DNA of 59,105 nt, from contig CAVIIZ010000004.1 in the NCBI GenBank assembly GCA_963642995.1, forward strand, positions 1-59,105, read 5' to 3'. Shown here piece after piece: positions 1 to 8,185 of the stretch. Both the position numbers and the translations under genes were made by a program. Position 1 is the first letter of the stretch. Each line of letters opens with the position of its first letter. Below the pieces are notes generated by a model. That model was not told the DNA's origin. It saw only the letters and a program-made list of their open reading frames with translations, and did not search any database. The DNA is from CAVAWX01 sp963642995. Its GTDB lineage: Bacteria > Actinomycetota > Coriobacteriia > Coriobacteriales > QAMH01.

Positions 1-3000
1 CGTCTTGGCGGTGGTGAGGGCGACGGGCTTGGACGCGCCCAAGGCGATGGAGACCTGCTCCGTCTGGGTGAGCTCGTTTACCAGCACCTCGATAGTGCCC
101 ACGCCGTCGTGGGAGGCAAAGGCCGTGGAGTAGTCGGAGACGCCGGAGAGGTAGGTGACGGCGGCGGCGATGGTCTCGAAGACCTGCACGCCGGCCGTGT
201 CGTTCACCACCTTCACGTTGGCCGTCTTCCACACGACGGCGCTGCCCGTGCCGGCCATGGCCCCGACTGCCGAGTTGACGTCGTTGACGAACGCGGAGAG
301 GCGGGCGACAGACGAGGCGCTGGCCGCCACGGTGGAGGCGAACTGCTTGTCCGCGCCGGTCAGGCTCGTGTCCGAGCTGTAGTAGCCGATCTTCGCGCCG
401 GCGCCCAGGTCGCCTGCGACGCTCAGGCGCGCCAAGGCGCCGGGGTTGAGGTCTGCGGCCGCATTGGAGCTGTTCTTGTTGCCGTATATGACGGGGCTGC
501 CGCTGACCGAGATCTGCGGCCCGGAGCTGTTGCTCGACCCCTCGATGGCGGCGCCCGTCTGGCCGTTGGACGTGCCGGTGTTGTTCTCTATCTTCGGGCT
601 GCCCTCGATGACGACCTTCGTGGTGGTGGCATAGCAGCACACGACGCTGCCGTTGGCCGCCTTGTTTTCCGTGATCTGCACATCGCCCGCTATCGTGCAC
701 GTGGTGTTCGAGGTGGGGCCGACGTAGACCGCGCCGCCTTGGTTCATCGACGTGTTCTTGGTGATGACGCCGCCCGCGAGCCTGATCGTGGCGGTGCACG
801 TGTCGGGCACGCTCACGCACCCGCCCGTGCGCACCTTGTTGTTGCTGACCGTGCCGCTTTCCATGTCGAAGGTGCCGCTGCGCAAGAGCACGGTGGCGTC
901 GCCCCACTGGGACGTGTCCGTGCCGATGCCGTTGGAATCGAACGTGCCGCCATCGAGCTTGAGGGTGCCGTCGTTCAAGACGAGCGCCACGGCGCCGCCG
1001 CCGCCGTTGAACTGGCTCGCCTTTGCCCTGCAGCCCGTGACGCTGCCACCCTCGATGACGAGCGTGCCTCCGTCGACGAGCGCGAAGCCGCCGCCCGTCG
1101 AAGTGTCCGTGGTGGCAGTGTTGTAGAAGTCGCGAAACACCGTGGACGTGGCCGCGAGCTGCGTGCCGTCGACGTGCGTGCCCGGCGCCCCGTCGATCGT
1201 GGAAAGCGAGCCTGCGGCGCCGACCAGCACGGCGGACTTCGTGCGCTCGGCGTTCTTGCCGTCGAAGACGACGCCTTGCAGCACGGCGCCGGCGGCCTGC
1301 ACCTTCAACTGCGCCGCGGCGGCGAAGGTGACGACCGGCTGCGCATCGGCGCTGGCGTTGAAGGCGGGGTCTTCCGACTTCGCGGCCGGGTCGATGATGT
1401 TGCGGATGGTGACGTTTGCCACGGATATGGTCATGTCGGCCTCGACGGTGTGCGAGCGCATGATGTCGATGGTCTCGCCTGCGGCCACGTCGGCCAGCGC
1501 CAGATCGAGGCTCTTGTAGTAGGAGCTGCCGGCGGCGCGCACGATGCGGCACACCTTGCCGCCGTCCCACAGCACGGCGTGGCTGCCCGCCACGTCGTCG
1601 GCCACGCACGATATGCCCTCGTTGCGGTCGTTGACGAACGAGCCCGCCAGCCCCTCGACCGCGGCCGCCTCCTTCATGCTGGTGGCGAACCGGTCCCCCG
1701 CCTCGTAGGCGTCTTCCGAATAGACGCCCACGAGCGAGCCTGCGGCCATGTACTCGCCCACGCAGATGACGTCCGAGCCGTTCAGCGCCACGTCGCGGCG
1801 TGCGCCGTTCGAGCTGCGGTTGCCGTAGATGTAGGGGTTGCCCCAGATGTAGCACTTCTCCATTGTCTCGCCGTAGGCGCCTGTCCGCGCATCCCAGGCG
1901 CACACGCCGCCCTGCGGGCCGCCCGCCACGCCGGTGTTGTTCTTTATCGCGCCGCCCGATATGTCCACGACGTTGCCCGATGCGGCATACGAGACGATGC
2001 CCGCCGCGCACCCGGATATCTCGCCGCCGCTCATGTTCACGCGCGAGGCGGCGTACCCCATGCCCACCGCAGGCCCTGCCGCGTGCCCCTTCACGCAGAC
2101 GTCTCCTGCCAGCTCGAGGATCGTCGTGCCGGCGGCGGTGGCGGCTTCGTAGTTCACGCCCAAGACCGGGGCAGACGACGTCATGGCCTGCGCGTCCAGC
2201 ACGCAACCGTCGATGCGCACCGAGCCGGCGCCGTGGAAATCCCAGCCCGTGCGGTTTGCCCCGAGCTTGGTCGTGGCGCCGGCGGCCGCGCCGGCGCGCC
2301 AGTCCGCGCCCCCGGCGACCTCGTTGCGCACGATTATGTCCTTGCCGGCTATGTCCACGGACAGCGTCTCGGCGGCAGCCGGGTTGTCCTCGTTGTCGCG
2401 GAATATGGTGATGGTGTCGCCGTCTTGCACCGCGGAAAACGCTGCGGCCACGGAGCTGTAGTAGGTCGGCGCGCTGCCGTCGGCCGGCTCCCGCTTGCAC
2501 ACGTCGTCGCCCCACACCACTTCGTTGGAGCTGTCGCCTTTGGCCTTCGCGTTGCGCTGCCGGTCCAGATCGTTCACGAACGCGGCGGCCAGGCCCTCGG
2601 CGTCTGCCGCGTCGGCAACGGCCGTGCGGGCGAAGGTCGGGTGCGTGCCGAAGTCGAGGTAGGTGGCATCTTCGCCGTCCCAGGCGCGGTAGATGCCCAC
2701 GCACGCGCCCGCGTCCAGCCCGTCCCCGTCGATGACGATCTCGTCGTCGTCTCCGTCCTTCACGGCCGGGTCGGTCGGGTCCGTCAGGTTGTGCTGGGCG
2801 CCGTTGCACAGGTTGTCGTAGACGACGGGAGCACCGCTCAGGTGGGTGTAGGTCGCCTGGATGCAAGCCGAATACGGGAGGTCTGCGTCGTCTACCGTCT
2901 GCGTGTTGCCGCGCACGGTGGCGTTGTCTTGCAGGTAGAGGGTGCCCGTGACGTAGATGGCCCCGAGGATCTGGTCCGTGCACATGTTGTCCACGACCTG

Positions 3001-4095
3001 CGCCGTGCCCTTCAACGTGGCGTCGCCGTACGTCTTGATGGCAGAGGTCGCCCCCTCGTTTCCGGAGATGGTCGAGCTGTCGATGCAGATGGACGAGTTC
3101 TTGTTCTCGCTGAAGATGCCGCAAGTGGTGTTGCTGCCCTTGCACGAGCTGATCTCGGAACCGCCGCTCATGGTAAACGTGACGCGGGGGTCGGCGGCGG
3201 ACCCGTCTTCGCTCGACAGCAAAGCGACGGTGCCATCAGTGTTCTCCCTCGCCACGCAGGAGACGATCTTCGCCCGGTTTTCCATCGCGAAGGCAGAATA
3301 TGGGCTGACGACCACCGCGCTGGCCTTGCCGAAGACGCCATCTCCACTCGAGGAGACCGCCACGTCCGCGCCGTCGAGCACCACGCCGTCGAGGACGACA
3401 TCGGCGGCGTCGGCCTGCTTGGCAAGGCGCCCGGGCCCGATGCACAGCATCGAGGAGTTCGTGAAGGAGGAGGCGCGTTTCAACGTGGCCTGCGTGCCGG
3501 CCGCGCCCCTGTAGGAGTAGCCGTCGTCCGCGTCTGCGGCGGCCGTGCAGATGGAGAGGGGCTTGCCCGTGCCGAGGACGATGTCCAGCCTGGCGGACAG
3601 CTCCGTCTCGGGCTGCAGCAGCTCCACCTTCGCGCGCCCGGAGGGAAACGCCGCCGCGAAATCCCCGACGCCGCCGATGTAGGAGACGGCAGCGGCGACG
3701 GTCCCGAAGGTCTGCACCCCGTCCACGTCGTCGACCACCTTGCACACGGGGTCGTCTGCCGTGACGACGGGCGTGGAAGCGCCCTCGTCGGCGGCGGCTG
3801 CCACGTCCTGCTCGTCGGCGGATTGGGCGCCCGCATCTCCGGCAGACTCGGCTGCGGCCGCATCGGCGCCGTCGGAGGATGCAGACGAGGCAAACCCGGA
3901 GCCGCCGGCCGCCTGCCCCTCGGCGGCGGGGGCGCCGTCTTGCGCGCCGCCCGAGACGGCGGAGGCCACCGGCTGCACGGCAAGCGCCGCCAGCACGACC
4001 ACGGCAAGCGCCGCCAGCGCGCGCCTCGCCTTGCGGGGAAGCCTTCCGCCCCGCTTTCCGCCCGTCCTTCTCGTCGGCCTGTTCGTCGCCCTCAT
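1..4095 (-). CDS. Large modular secreted surface protein, N-terminal part (cut by window edge)
   Basis: The minus-strand frame is open from the ATG at 4095 to base 1, giving 1365 residues without a stop; the C-terminus lies outside the window. A GGTGGAG ribosome binding site precedes the start. The N-terminus is a classical long signal peptide: a basic stretch (residues 1-28), a hydrophobic core of Ala/Val/Leu (about 29-45) and an Ala-Ser-Ala cleavage site near 46. An Ala/Asp/Gly-rich linker follows to about 115. Then similar modules start near residues 117, 532, 847 and 1293, each opening with Val-Cys-Lys/Arg or Val-Lys-Val and a motif like VQTFGTVAAAVSYI. Each module continues into Gly/Asn/Thr-rich short beta-strand repeats of the pectate-lyase-like right-handed beta-helix kind and closes with sequences like SPVIYGNKNS. 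A cell-surface adhesin or matrix role is inferred only. No anchor is visible in this part. Confidence 0.85.
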   Translation of the reverse strand, partial: MRATNRPTRRTGGKRGGRLPRKARRALAALAVVVLAALAVQPVASAVSGGAQDGAPAAEGQAAGGSGFASSASSDGADAAAAESAGDAGAQSADEQDVAAAADEGASTPVVTADDPVCKVVDDVDGVQTFGTVAAAVSYIGGVGDFAAAFPSGRAKVELLQPETELSARLDIVLGTGKPLSICTAAADADDGYSYRGAAGTQATLKRASSFTNSSMLCIGPGRLAKQADAADVVLDGVVLDGADVAVSSSGDGVFGKASAVVVSPYSAFAMENRAKIVSCVARENTDGTVALLSSEDGSAADPRVTFTMSGGSEISSCKGSNTTCGIFSENKNSSICIDSSTISGNEGATSAIKTYGDATLKGTAQVVDNMCTDQILGAIYVTGTLYLQDNATVRGNTQTVDDADLPYSACIQATYTHLSGAPVVYDNLCNGAQHNLTDPTDPAVKDGDDDEIVIDGDGLDAGACVGIYRAWDGEDATYLDFGTHPTFARTAVADAADAEGLAAAFVNDLDRQRNAKAKGDSSNEVVWGDDVCKREPADGSAPTYYSSVAAAFSAVQDGDTITIFRDNEDNPAAAETLSVDIAGKDIIVRNEVAGGADWRAGAAAGATTKLGANRTGWDFHGAGSVRIDGCVLDAQAMTSSAPVLGVNYEAATAAGTTILELAGDVCVKGHAAGPAVGMGYAASRVNMSGGEISGCAAGIVSYAASGNVVDISGGAIKNNTGVAGGPQGGVCAWDARTGAYGETMEKCYIWGNPYIYGNRSSNGARRDVALNGSDVICVGEYMAAGSLVGVYSEDAYEAGDRFATSMKEAAAVEGLAGSFVNDRNEGISCVADDVAGSHAVLWDGGKVCRIVRAAGSSYYKSLDLALADVAAGETIDIMRSHTVEADMTISVANVTIRNIIDPAAKSEDPAFNASADAQPVVTFAAAAQLKVQAAGAVLQGVVFDGKNAERTKSAVLVGAAGSLSTIDGAPGTHVDGTQLAATSTVFRDFYNTATTDTSTGGGFALVDGGTLVIEGGSVTGCRAKASQFNGGGGAVALVLNDGTLKLDGGTFDSNGIGTDTSQWGDATVLLRSGTFDMESGTVSNNKVRTGGCVSVPDTCTATIRLAGGVITKNTSMNQGGAVYVGPTSNTTCTIAGDVQITENKAANGSVVCCYATTTKVVIEGSPKIENNTGTSNGQTGAAIEGSSNSSGPQISVSGSPVIYGNKNSSNAAADLNPGALARLSVAGDLGAGAKIGYYSSDTSLTGADKQFASTVAASASSVARLSAFVNDVNSAVGAMAGTGSAVVWKTANVKVVNDTAGVQVFETIAAAVTYLSGVSDYSTAFASHDGVGTIEVLVNELTQTEQVSIALGASKPVALTTAKT

Positions 4096-4273
4096 GCGCT
4101 CCACCTGTCCAAAGTCCGCCGCTTGCCGAAGGGGGCGCGCCGCGTCTGCCGCCTCGCGGCGCAAAACCGCGCGCCCGCCCCGTCGTCTGCCGAAAGGGGG
4201 CGCCGTCGCGCACGTGCCGCGCGAGCGCCGCGTCCCTCTTCAAAAAAGCTTGGTTCTCCCAGTTTATCACATG

Positions 4274-4303
4274 AAAAAAAAAAGCGCGACCCGCAACGCG
4301 GGT
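4274..4303 (-). terminator. Probable intrinsic terminator after the AAA_14 gene
   Basis: On the minus strand the inverted repeat ACCCGC-GTT-GCGGGT (4289-4303) is followed by CGCGC and then a run of ten T (4274-4283). It sits about 70 bases beyond the stop codon of the ATPase gene and upstream of the surface-protein gene, so it would separate the two transcripts. The five bases between stem and T-run are unusual, so efficiency is uncertain. Confidence 0.6.
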
Positions 4304-4370
4304 GCGGGACATGGGGTGCCTCGGCGGGGGCGGCGCGCCGCCCGATTGCCGGCGCCTTCCCCGCAGGCTC

Positions 4371-5654
4371 TCATGCATCCAGGCAGGAGACGGGCAAGAC
4401 GAGCACGCCGTCGCCGCGCCGCACGGCATGCCCGCCGGGGACCAGCACCGCGCAAAACGCCGGGTCGCCCATCACGGTCGTGTCGATTTTTCCCACGAGG
4501 TTCCTCAGGCTCTGCGCGCCCTCGTCGACAAACGCGGCACCGAGCTTGACCTCGAACAGCGCATAGCGCCCGTCGCGCAGCTGCACGACCGCATCGGCCT
4601 CGCGCCCCGCCTCGTCGTGGTAGTGAAACAGCTCCCCGCCGAGGGCGCGGGCGTACACGCGCAGGTCGCGCACGCACAGCGACTCGAACAAAAGCCCGAG
4701 CGTCGAAGTGTCCAGCAGCAGGGAGCGCGGACTTGCCCCGAGGGCGGCCGCGGCGATGGAAGGGCAGGTGAAATGCCGTGTCGGCGTCTTCGTGATGCGC
4801 GATCTCGCGTGAAGCGAGGGAGTCCAGGCGGAAAGCTCCTGCACGACGTAGAGGCGGCGCAGGGCGGCGAGGTAGCCGTTGACCGTCTCGCGGGACAAGT
4901 CGATATCGCGCGATTTCAGGTCCTTCAGGATGGTCGATTGCGTCGCCTGCGAAGAGCTGAGGCGCGCGTACTCGGCCATGATGAGACGGGCGTACTGCGG
5001 ATTTCGCATGACGCCGTCGGCGCGCGATATGTCCTGCTCGGCGATTGTCGCAAGGTAGTCGAAAGCCATGTCGAGCGCATCGTCGCCTTTCGCATGCGCC
5101 ACGGCATACGGCCAGCCCCCGCGGCAGACCAGATACGCCATGCGCTCGACGTCGCAATCGGAACACCCCGAGACGTCGTCGCAGCCGCCGAAGAGGGCCG
5201 CAAGCGAGACCTCGCGCGTGGAATCCCCCGATTCGGCCAGGCTCATAGGCCCCATGTCCACCGAGACGATCCGTCCCGCCCCCGAATGCGACGGCGGGGC
5301 GGCCGGCGTCGCCGAGCCGGTCAAGATGAAGCGCCCCGGCTCCTCCTGGCCGTCGACGGCGAATCGCACGGCGTCCCATAGCTGCGGCGCCTCCTGCCAC
5401 TCGTCGATCAGGCGCGGTGCCGCCCCCTCGAGCAGCACCGACGGTTTCGTGGAGGCGAGCATGCGGTAGTCGGCCCTCTTGTCGGGGTCTTGCATCATGA
5501 TGGAACTGGAAGCCAGCTGCAGCGCCGATTGCGTCTTGCCGCACCACTTCGGCCCTCGCACCTCGACTGCGCCGGCATAGCCGAGCTTGCGTTGAACGAG
5601 CGTGTCGGTCAGACGTGGGAGATACTTCTTCGCATTCAGCTTTTTCTGAGGCAT
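4371..5654 (-). CDS. AAA_14 / DUF4143 family ATP-binding protein
   Basis: The 427-residue product has the layout of the AAA_14 plus DUF4143 family. A P-loop GPKWCGKT lies at residues 34-41, a Walker B-like RLIDEWQ at 81-87 and a sensor-like FILTGSATP at 109-117. A helical region follows, and a C-terminal DUF4143 domain ends in a PD-(D/E)XK-like segment with Glu-Ala-Asp near residue 356 and FEVKLG further on, typical of the family's degenerate nuclease fold. Molecular function of these proteins is not established; they are common, multi-copy and patchily distributed in gut bacteria. The start is set by the ATG at 5654 with an AGGAAAG site about 12 bases upstream. Three 23-base-period repeats lie directly upstream, and a truncated paralogue lies further upstream on the same strand. 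Length is normal for the family, so this copy looks intact. Confidence 0.9.
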   Translation of the reverse strand: MPQKKLNAKKYLPRLTDTLVQRKLGYAGAVEVRGPKWCGKTQSALQLASSSIMMQDPDKRADYRMLASTKPSVLLEGAAPRLIDEWQEAPQLWDAVRFAVDGQEEPGRFILTGSATPAAPPSHSGAGRIVSVDMGPMSLAESGDSTREVSLAALFGGCDDVSGCSDCDVERMAYLVCRGGWPYAVAHAKGDDALDMAFDYLATIAEQDISRADGVMRNPQYARLIMAEYARLSSSQATQSTILKDLKSRDIDLSRETVNGYLAALRRLYVVQELSAWTPSLHARSRITKTPTRHFTCPSIAAAALGASPRSLLLDTSTLGLLFESLCVRDLRVYARALGGELFHYHDEAGREADAVVQLRDGRYALFEVKLGAAFVDEGAQSLRNLVGKIDTTVMGDPAFCAVLVPGGHAVRRGDGVLVLPVSCLDA

Positions 5655-5670
5655 ATCCTGCGGCTTTCCT

Positions 5671-5738
5671 GTTCAACCTGCCGATTGCGAAGATTTTAAC
5701 CCACCGATTGCGAAGATTTCAACATGCCGATTGCGAAG
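5671..5738. repeat. Tandem repeat, 23-base period, three copies, upstream of the AAA_14 gene
   Basis: The unit CCGATTGCGAAGATTTCAAC begins at 5681, 5704 and 5727 on the plus strand, exactly 23 bases apart; the last copy is cut after CCGATTGCGAAG, and the tail of a further unit (GTTCAACCTG) precedes the first. The period is not a multiple of three and the array lies between the remnant's stop and the ATPase start, so it is not coding. There is no spacer, so it is not a CRISPR array. It may be a regulator binding array or a remnant of DNA slippage. Confidence 0.85.
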
Positions 5739-5797
5739 GCAGACGCGCCGAGGCTGATTGCCGCTTTCAGCGCGCGCAGGGTCCGTGTGCTCGACCC

Positions 5798-6241
5798 TCA
5801 CAGAAACGCCGCCATGTACACGGGAAGGTAGGCGACCTTTCCCTCCACCTCGACGTTGTCCTCGCACAAGACCACGGCCTGCCCTATCTCGTAGTTGGGA
5901 GAGGAGAGCACCTTGGTCAACGCGCTGTGCCGCTTGTAGTCCTTGCCGCTCTTCACCTCCACGGGAAGGGCCCATCCGCGCCCCGACTCGATGAGAAAGT
6001 CGATCTCGCCGGCCGACTTGCTGCGGAAAAATCGCAGGGCGTGCCCGTGGGCCGCAAGCTCTTGGGCCACGGCGTTCTCGTAGATGGAGCCGTAGTTCAC
6101 CCCCAGCCGATCGCTCAGCAGGCTTTTCGCGACGTCGACCTGCGCCATGGCGCACAACAGTCCCACGTCGTTGGCGAAGAGCCGCGTTGAAGTCGAAGCC
6201 CTCGCGCCCGACGAGGCAAAAAGAGACGGAGCGTCCGGGTT
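5798..6241 (-). pseudogene. 3' remnant of a second AAA_14/DUF4143 ATPase gene
   Basis: The minus-strand frame from 6241 to 5798 contains RLFANDVGLLCAMAQ and continues through a complete DUF4143 C-terminal domain with YGSIYENAVAQELAAHG, an EIDFLIE acidic motif and PVEVKSGK, ending in YLPVYMAAFL as intact family members do. The P-loop and the whole ATPase half, about 270 residues, are missing: an in-frame TAA lies at 6242-6244 and no matching sequence was seen upstream. A GTG at 6166 could open a 122-residue protein, but it starts inside the domain core and has no clear ribosome binding site. The piece lies just upstream of the intact AAA_14 gene, so a deletion or recombination between paralogues is plausible. 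Confidence 0.75.
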
Positions 6242-6259
6242 TTAGTGAGAACAAGGGAA

Positions 6260-6340
6260 CTTTCCAACCAAAATTCGGGCGCAGAACGCGACTTTTCCAA
6301 CCGAATTCCGCCCCGAAAACGCGACTTCTCCAACCTTCAC
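6260..6340. repeat. Direct repeats, 33-base period, ahead of the AAA_14 remnant
   Basis: The element CCAACC occurs at 6264, 6297 and 6330 on the plus strand, exactly 33 bases apart, embedded in longer similarity: AACGCGACTTTTCCAACC-like blocks separated by GAATTCCGCCCC-like blocks. Two copies are well conserved and the third is diverged. On the minus strand one frame reads as an 11-residue repeat of the type VGKVAF followed by five variable residues, but that frame has no convincing start or ribosome binding site. It lies immediately upstream of the point where the remnant loses similarity to its family. Confidence 0.8.
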
Positions 6341-6425
6341 GCCGTTGGAAGAGCGGCGCTTCCCTGCGAAACGCGACGTGAGGCGGCGGGCGGCAGCGAG
6401 GCGCGGGAAGCGGCGCGGCGCGCGC

Positions 6426-6602
6426 TCAGCTGTGGAGCACGACCGCGAGCAAGACGACCAGAAAGACGGCCGCGACGATCAGGGCCGCCACGAGGAAGCC
6501 GCCGCGCAGGCACGCGCCGAGCATGATGGCCACGCCCGCGCACACGCCGAAGGCGCCGAGGCAGCCCAGGCCGCCCTTGCCGTCCGCGCCGCGCGTCGCC
6601 AT
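6426..6602 (-). CDS. Small membrane protein, MetS-like candidate subunit of the NSS transporter
   Basis: A 58-codon frame starts at ATG 6602 and stops with TGA at 6426. The start is preceded by a very strong site, GGGAGGGGGAGG, six bases before the ATG. The peptide has a short basic/glycine-rich N-terminus, a Cys/Gly/Ala-rich hydrophobic segment (about residues 12-32) and a second strongly hydrophobic segment rich in Val, Leu and Ala (about 36-55), ending in His-Ser. It lies 28 bases after the stop of an NSS-family amino-acid transporter on the same strand. Corynebacterium MetP is known to need a ~60-residue membrane partner, MetS, encoded next to it; the position and size here fit that arrangement. 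The link to MetS is inferred from context, not from sequence identity. Confidence 0.6.
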   Translation of the reverse strand: MATRGADGKGGLGCLGAFGVCAGVAIMLGACLRGGFLVAALIVAAVFLVVLLAVVLHS

Positions 6603-6630
6603 GCGAATCCTCCCCCTCCCGCGCCTTCTC

Positions 6631-8067
6631 TCAGCCCAGGCCCAGCCAGCTGGCCACGATGGGCACCCAGCCCATGACCCAGATGATGGCGATGAGCACG
6701 GGGATGCCCCACGCGCACCACAGCTTCGCCCACGCGGGAAACTTCAAGCCCCGGCCCGCATCGGCCTCGGCCAAGAAATTCTCCCAACCCCAGCCCAGCT
6801 TGCGCGTGCAGAAGACGACGAACACCAGGCCGCCCAGAGGCAGGATGTTGTTGGAGATGATGAAGTCCTCGACGCTTTGGATGTCGCCGATGCCCGGCAC
6901 GACGGCGCCGGAGAACACGTTGAAGCCGAGCGCGCACGGCAGGCTCAAGACGGCCAGCAGCACCCCGCAGACCACGACGCCCTTCTTGCGCGACCAGTCC
7001 CAGCGGTCCATGACCCACGAGACGTTGCTCTCGAAGACGGCTATGACGGTGGACAGCGCCGCAAACGACAGGAAGACGAAGAAGAGCACGCCCCACAGCA
7101 CCCCGAGCGGCATCTGCCCCAACACGACGGGCAGCGTCTGGAACACCAGAGACGGCCCGCTCGTGGGGTCGACGCCGTAGGCAAAGCAGCTGGGGAAGAT
7201 GATGAGGCCCGCCATGATGGCCACGCAGGTGTCGAGCACGACGGTGGTGGCCGCCTCGCCCGTCAGGCTGCGTTCGCGCCCGATGCGACTGCCGAAGATG
7301 GCCATCGAGCCCATCCCGACCGACAGGGTGAAAAACGCCTGCCCCATGGCCGCGAAGGCCGCGTCGCCGAACGTGGACAGCTGCTCGCCCGGCGTAGACC
7401 CCGCGAAGAGCTTGGAGAAGTCGGGCATGAGGTAAAACGACAGCCCCTCGCCCGCCCCCGGCAGCGTGACGGCGCGCACGACCAAGACGAGCATGATGGC
7501 GAACAGCGCGATCATCATCACCTTCGTCACGCGCTCGACGCCTTTCTGCAGGCCGATGGCGCACACGATGACGGCGATGGCCACCGAGACGAGCATCCAG
7601 GCGATCATCTCGGAGGGGTTGGCCGTCATGGACGCGAAGGCCTGCTGGGTGATGGAGGCGTCCGCGTCGGTGAAGGAGCCGGTGGCGAACTTGAATATGT
7701 AGGCGATCATCCAGCCGCACACCGTGGTGTAGAACATGAGCAGCACGAACTGGCCGATGATGCCCACCCACGAAAACCACTTGAAGCTTCTGCCCGAGGG
7801 CAGCACGTGGAAGGCGCGCGCGACGGAGCGCTGGCTGGCGCGTCCGACGGAAAACTCCATGACCATGACGGGCAGGCCCATGACCACCAGCGCCACGAGA
7901 TAGAGCACGATGAACGCCGCGCCGCCGTACTCGCCCGTGATGTAGGGAAAGCGCCAGACGTTGCCCAGCCCTATGGCGCAGCCCGCCGCCACCATGATGA
8001 ATCCCAGCCGGCTGCCGAAATGCTCGCGTCCGCCCGCCTGCGCCGTCTGCTGCTGCCCGTGTGCCAT
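6631..8067 (-). CDS. NSS-family sodium:amino-acid symporter
   Basis: The 478-residue protein is a neurotransmitter:sodium symporter family member. Near the N-terminus it has the substrate/sodium-site signature GCAIGLGNVWRFPY (residues 29-42) in the first membrane helix, followed by about ten more hydrophobic helices, matching the 11-helix bacterial forms. These import amino acids (methionine, alanine, branched-chain or aromatic) with sodium; the substrate here cannot be read from sequence. The start is set at ATG 8067 because a GAGAGGGG site precedes it and the family similarity begins at GSRLGF; an upstream in-frame extension to 8238 would run into the regulator gene. It follows the GlnR-like regulator gene and is followed by a small membrane peptide that may be its partner. 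A set of 12-base direct repeats lies just upstream. Confidence 0.92.
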   Translation of the reverse strand: MAHGQQQTAQAGGREHFGSRLGFIMVAAGCAIGLGNVWRFPYITGEYGGAAFIVLYLVALVVMGLPVMVMEFSVGRASQRSVARAFHVLPSGRSFKWFSWVGIIGQFVLLMFYTTVCGWMIAYIFKFATGSFTDADASITQQAFASMTANPSEMIAWMLVSVAIAVIVCAIGLQKGVERVTKVMMIALFAIMLVLVVRAVTLPGAGEGLSFYLMPDFSKLFAGSTPGEQLSTFGDAAFAAMGQAFFTLSVGMGSMAIFGSRIGRERSLTGEAATTVVLDTCVAIMAGLIIFPSCFAYGVDPTSGPSLVFQTLPVVLGQMPLGVLWGVLFFVFLSFAALSTVIAVFESNVSWVMDRWDWSRKKGVVVCGVLLAVLSLPCALGFNVFSGAVVPGIGDIQSVEDFIISNNILPLGGLVFVVFCTRKLGWGWENFLAEADAGRGLKFPAWAKLWCAWGIPVLIAIIWVMGWVPIVASWLGLG

Positions 8068-8091
8068 CTTCGCGATGTCCCCTCTCCTCGT

Positions 8092-8124
8092 GAAAACCCC
8101 GCTGGAAACCCGTCGGGAAACCCG
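8092..8124. repeat. Three direct repeats, 12-base period, upstream of the NSS gene
   Basis: On the plus strand AAACCC begins at 8094, 8106 and 8118, in the context GGAAACCCGTCG; the two spacings are both 12 bases. The array lies in the 118-base gap between the regulator gene and the transporter gene, about 30 bases upstream of the transporter start. OmpR-family regulators typically bind short direct repeats, so this is a candidate operator for the neighbouring regulator. This is inference. Confidence 0.45.
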
Positions 8125-8185
8125 TGCCCCGAGGCCCTTCGCGCAAAGGCGCGGAGACACGCGGGAGCACGGGGGGGATTTTCGC

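Noticed and set aside
109..4566. Very long open frame on the plus strand opposite the surface-protein gene
   Set aside because: It is an antisense shadow of high-GC coding DNA: composition is Arg/Gly/Val/His-rich without domains, it has no start signal, and the minus-strand frame has a signal peptide and repeated modules.
5671..5738. Possible CRISPR array
   Set aside because: Units follow each other without spacers, the unit is only 23 bases and there are three copies; no cas gene is near.
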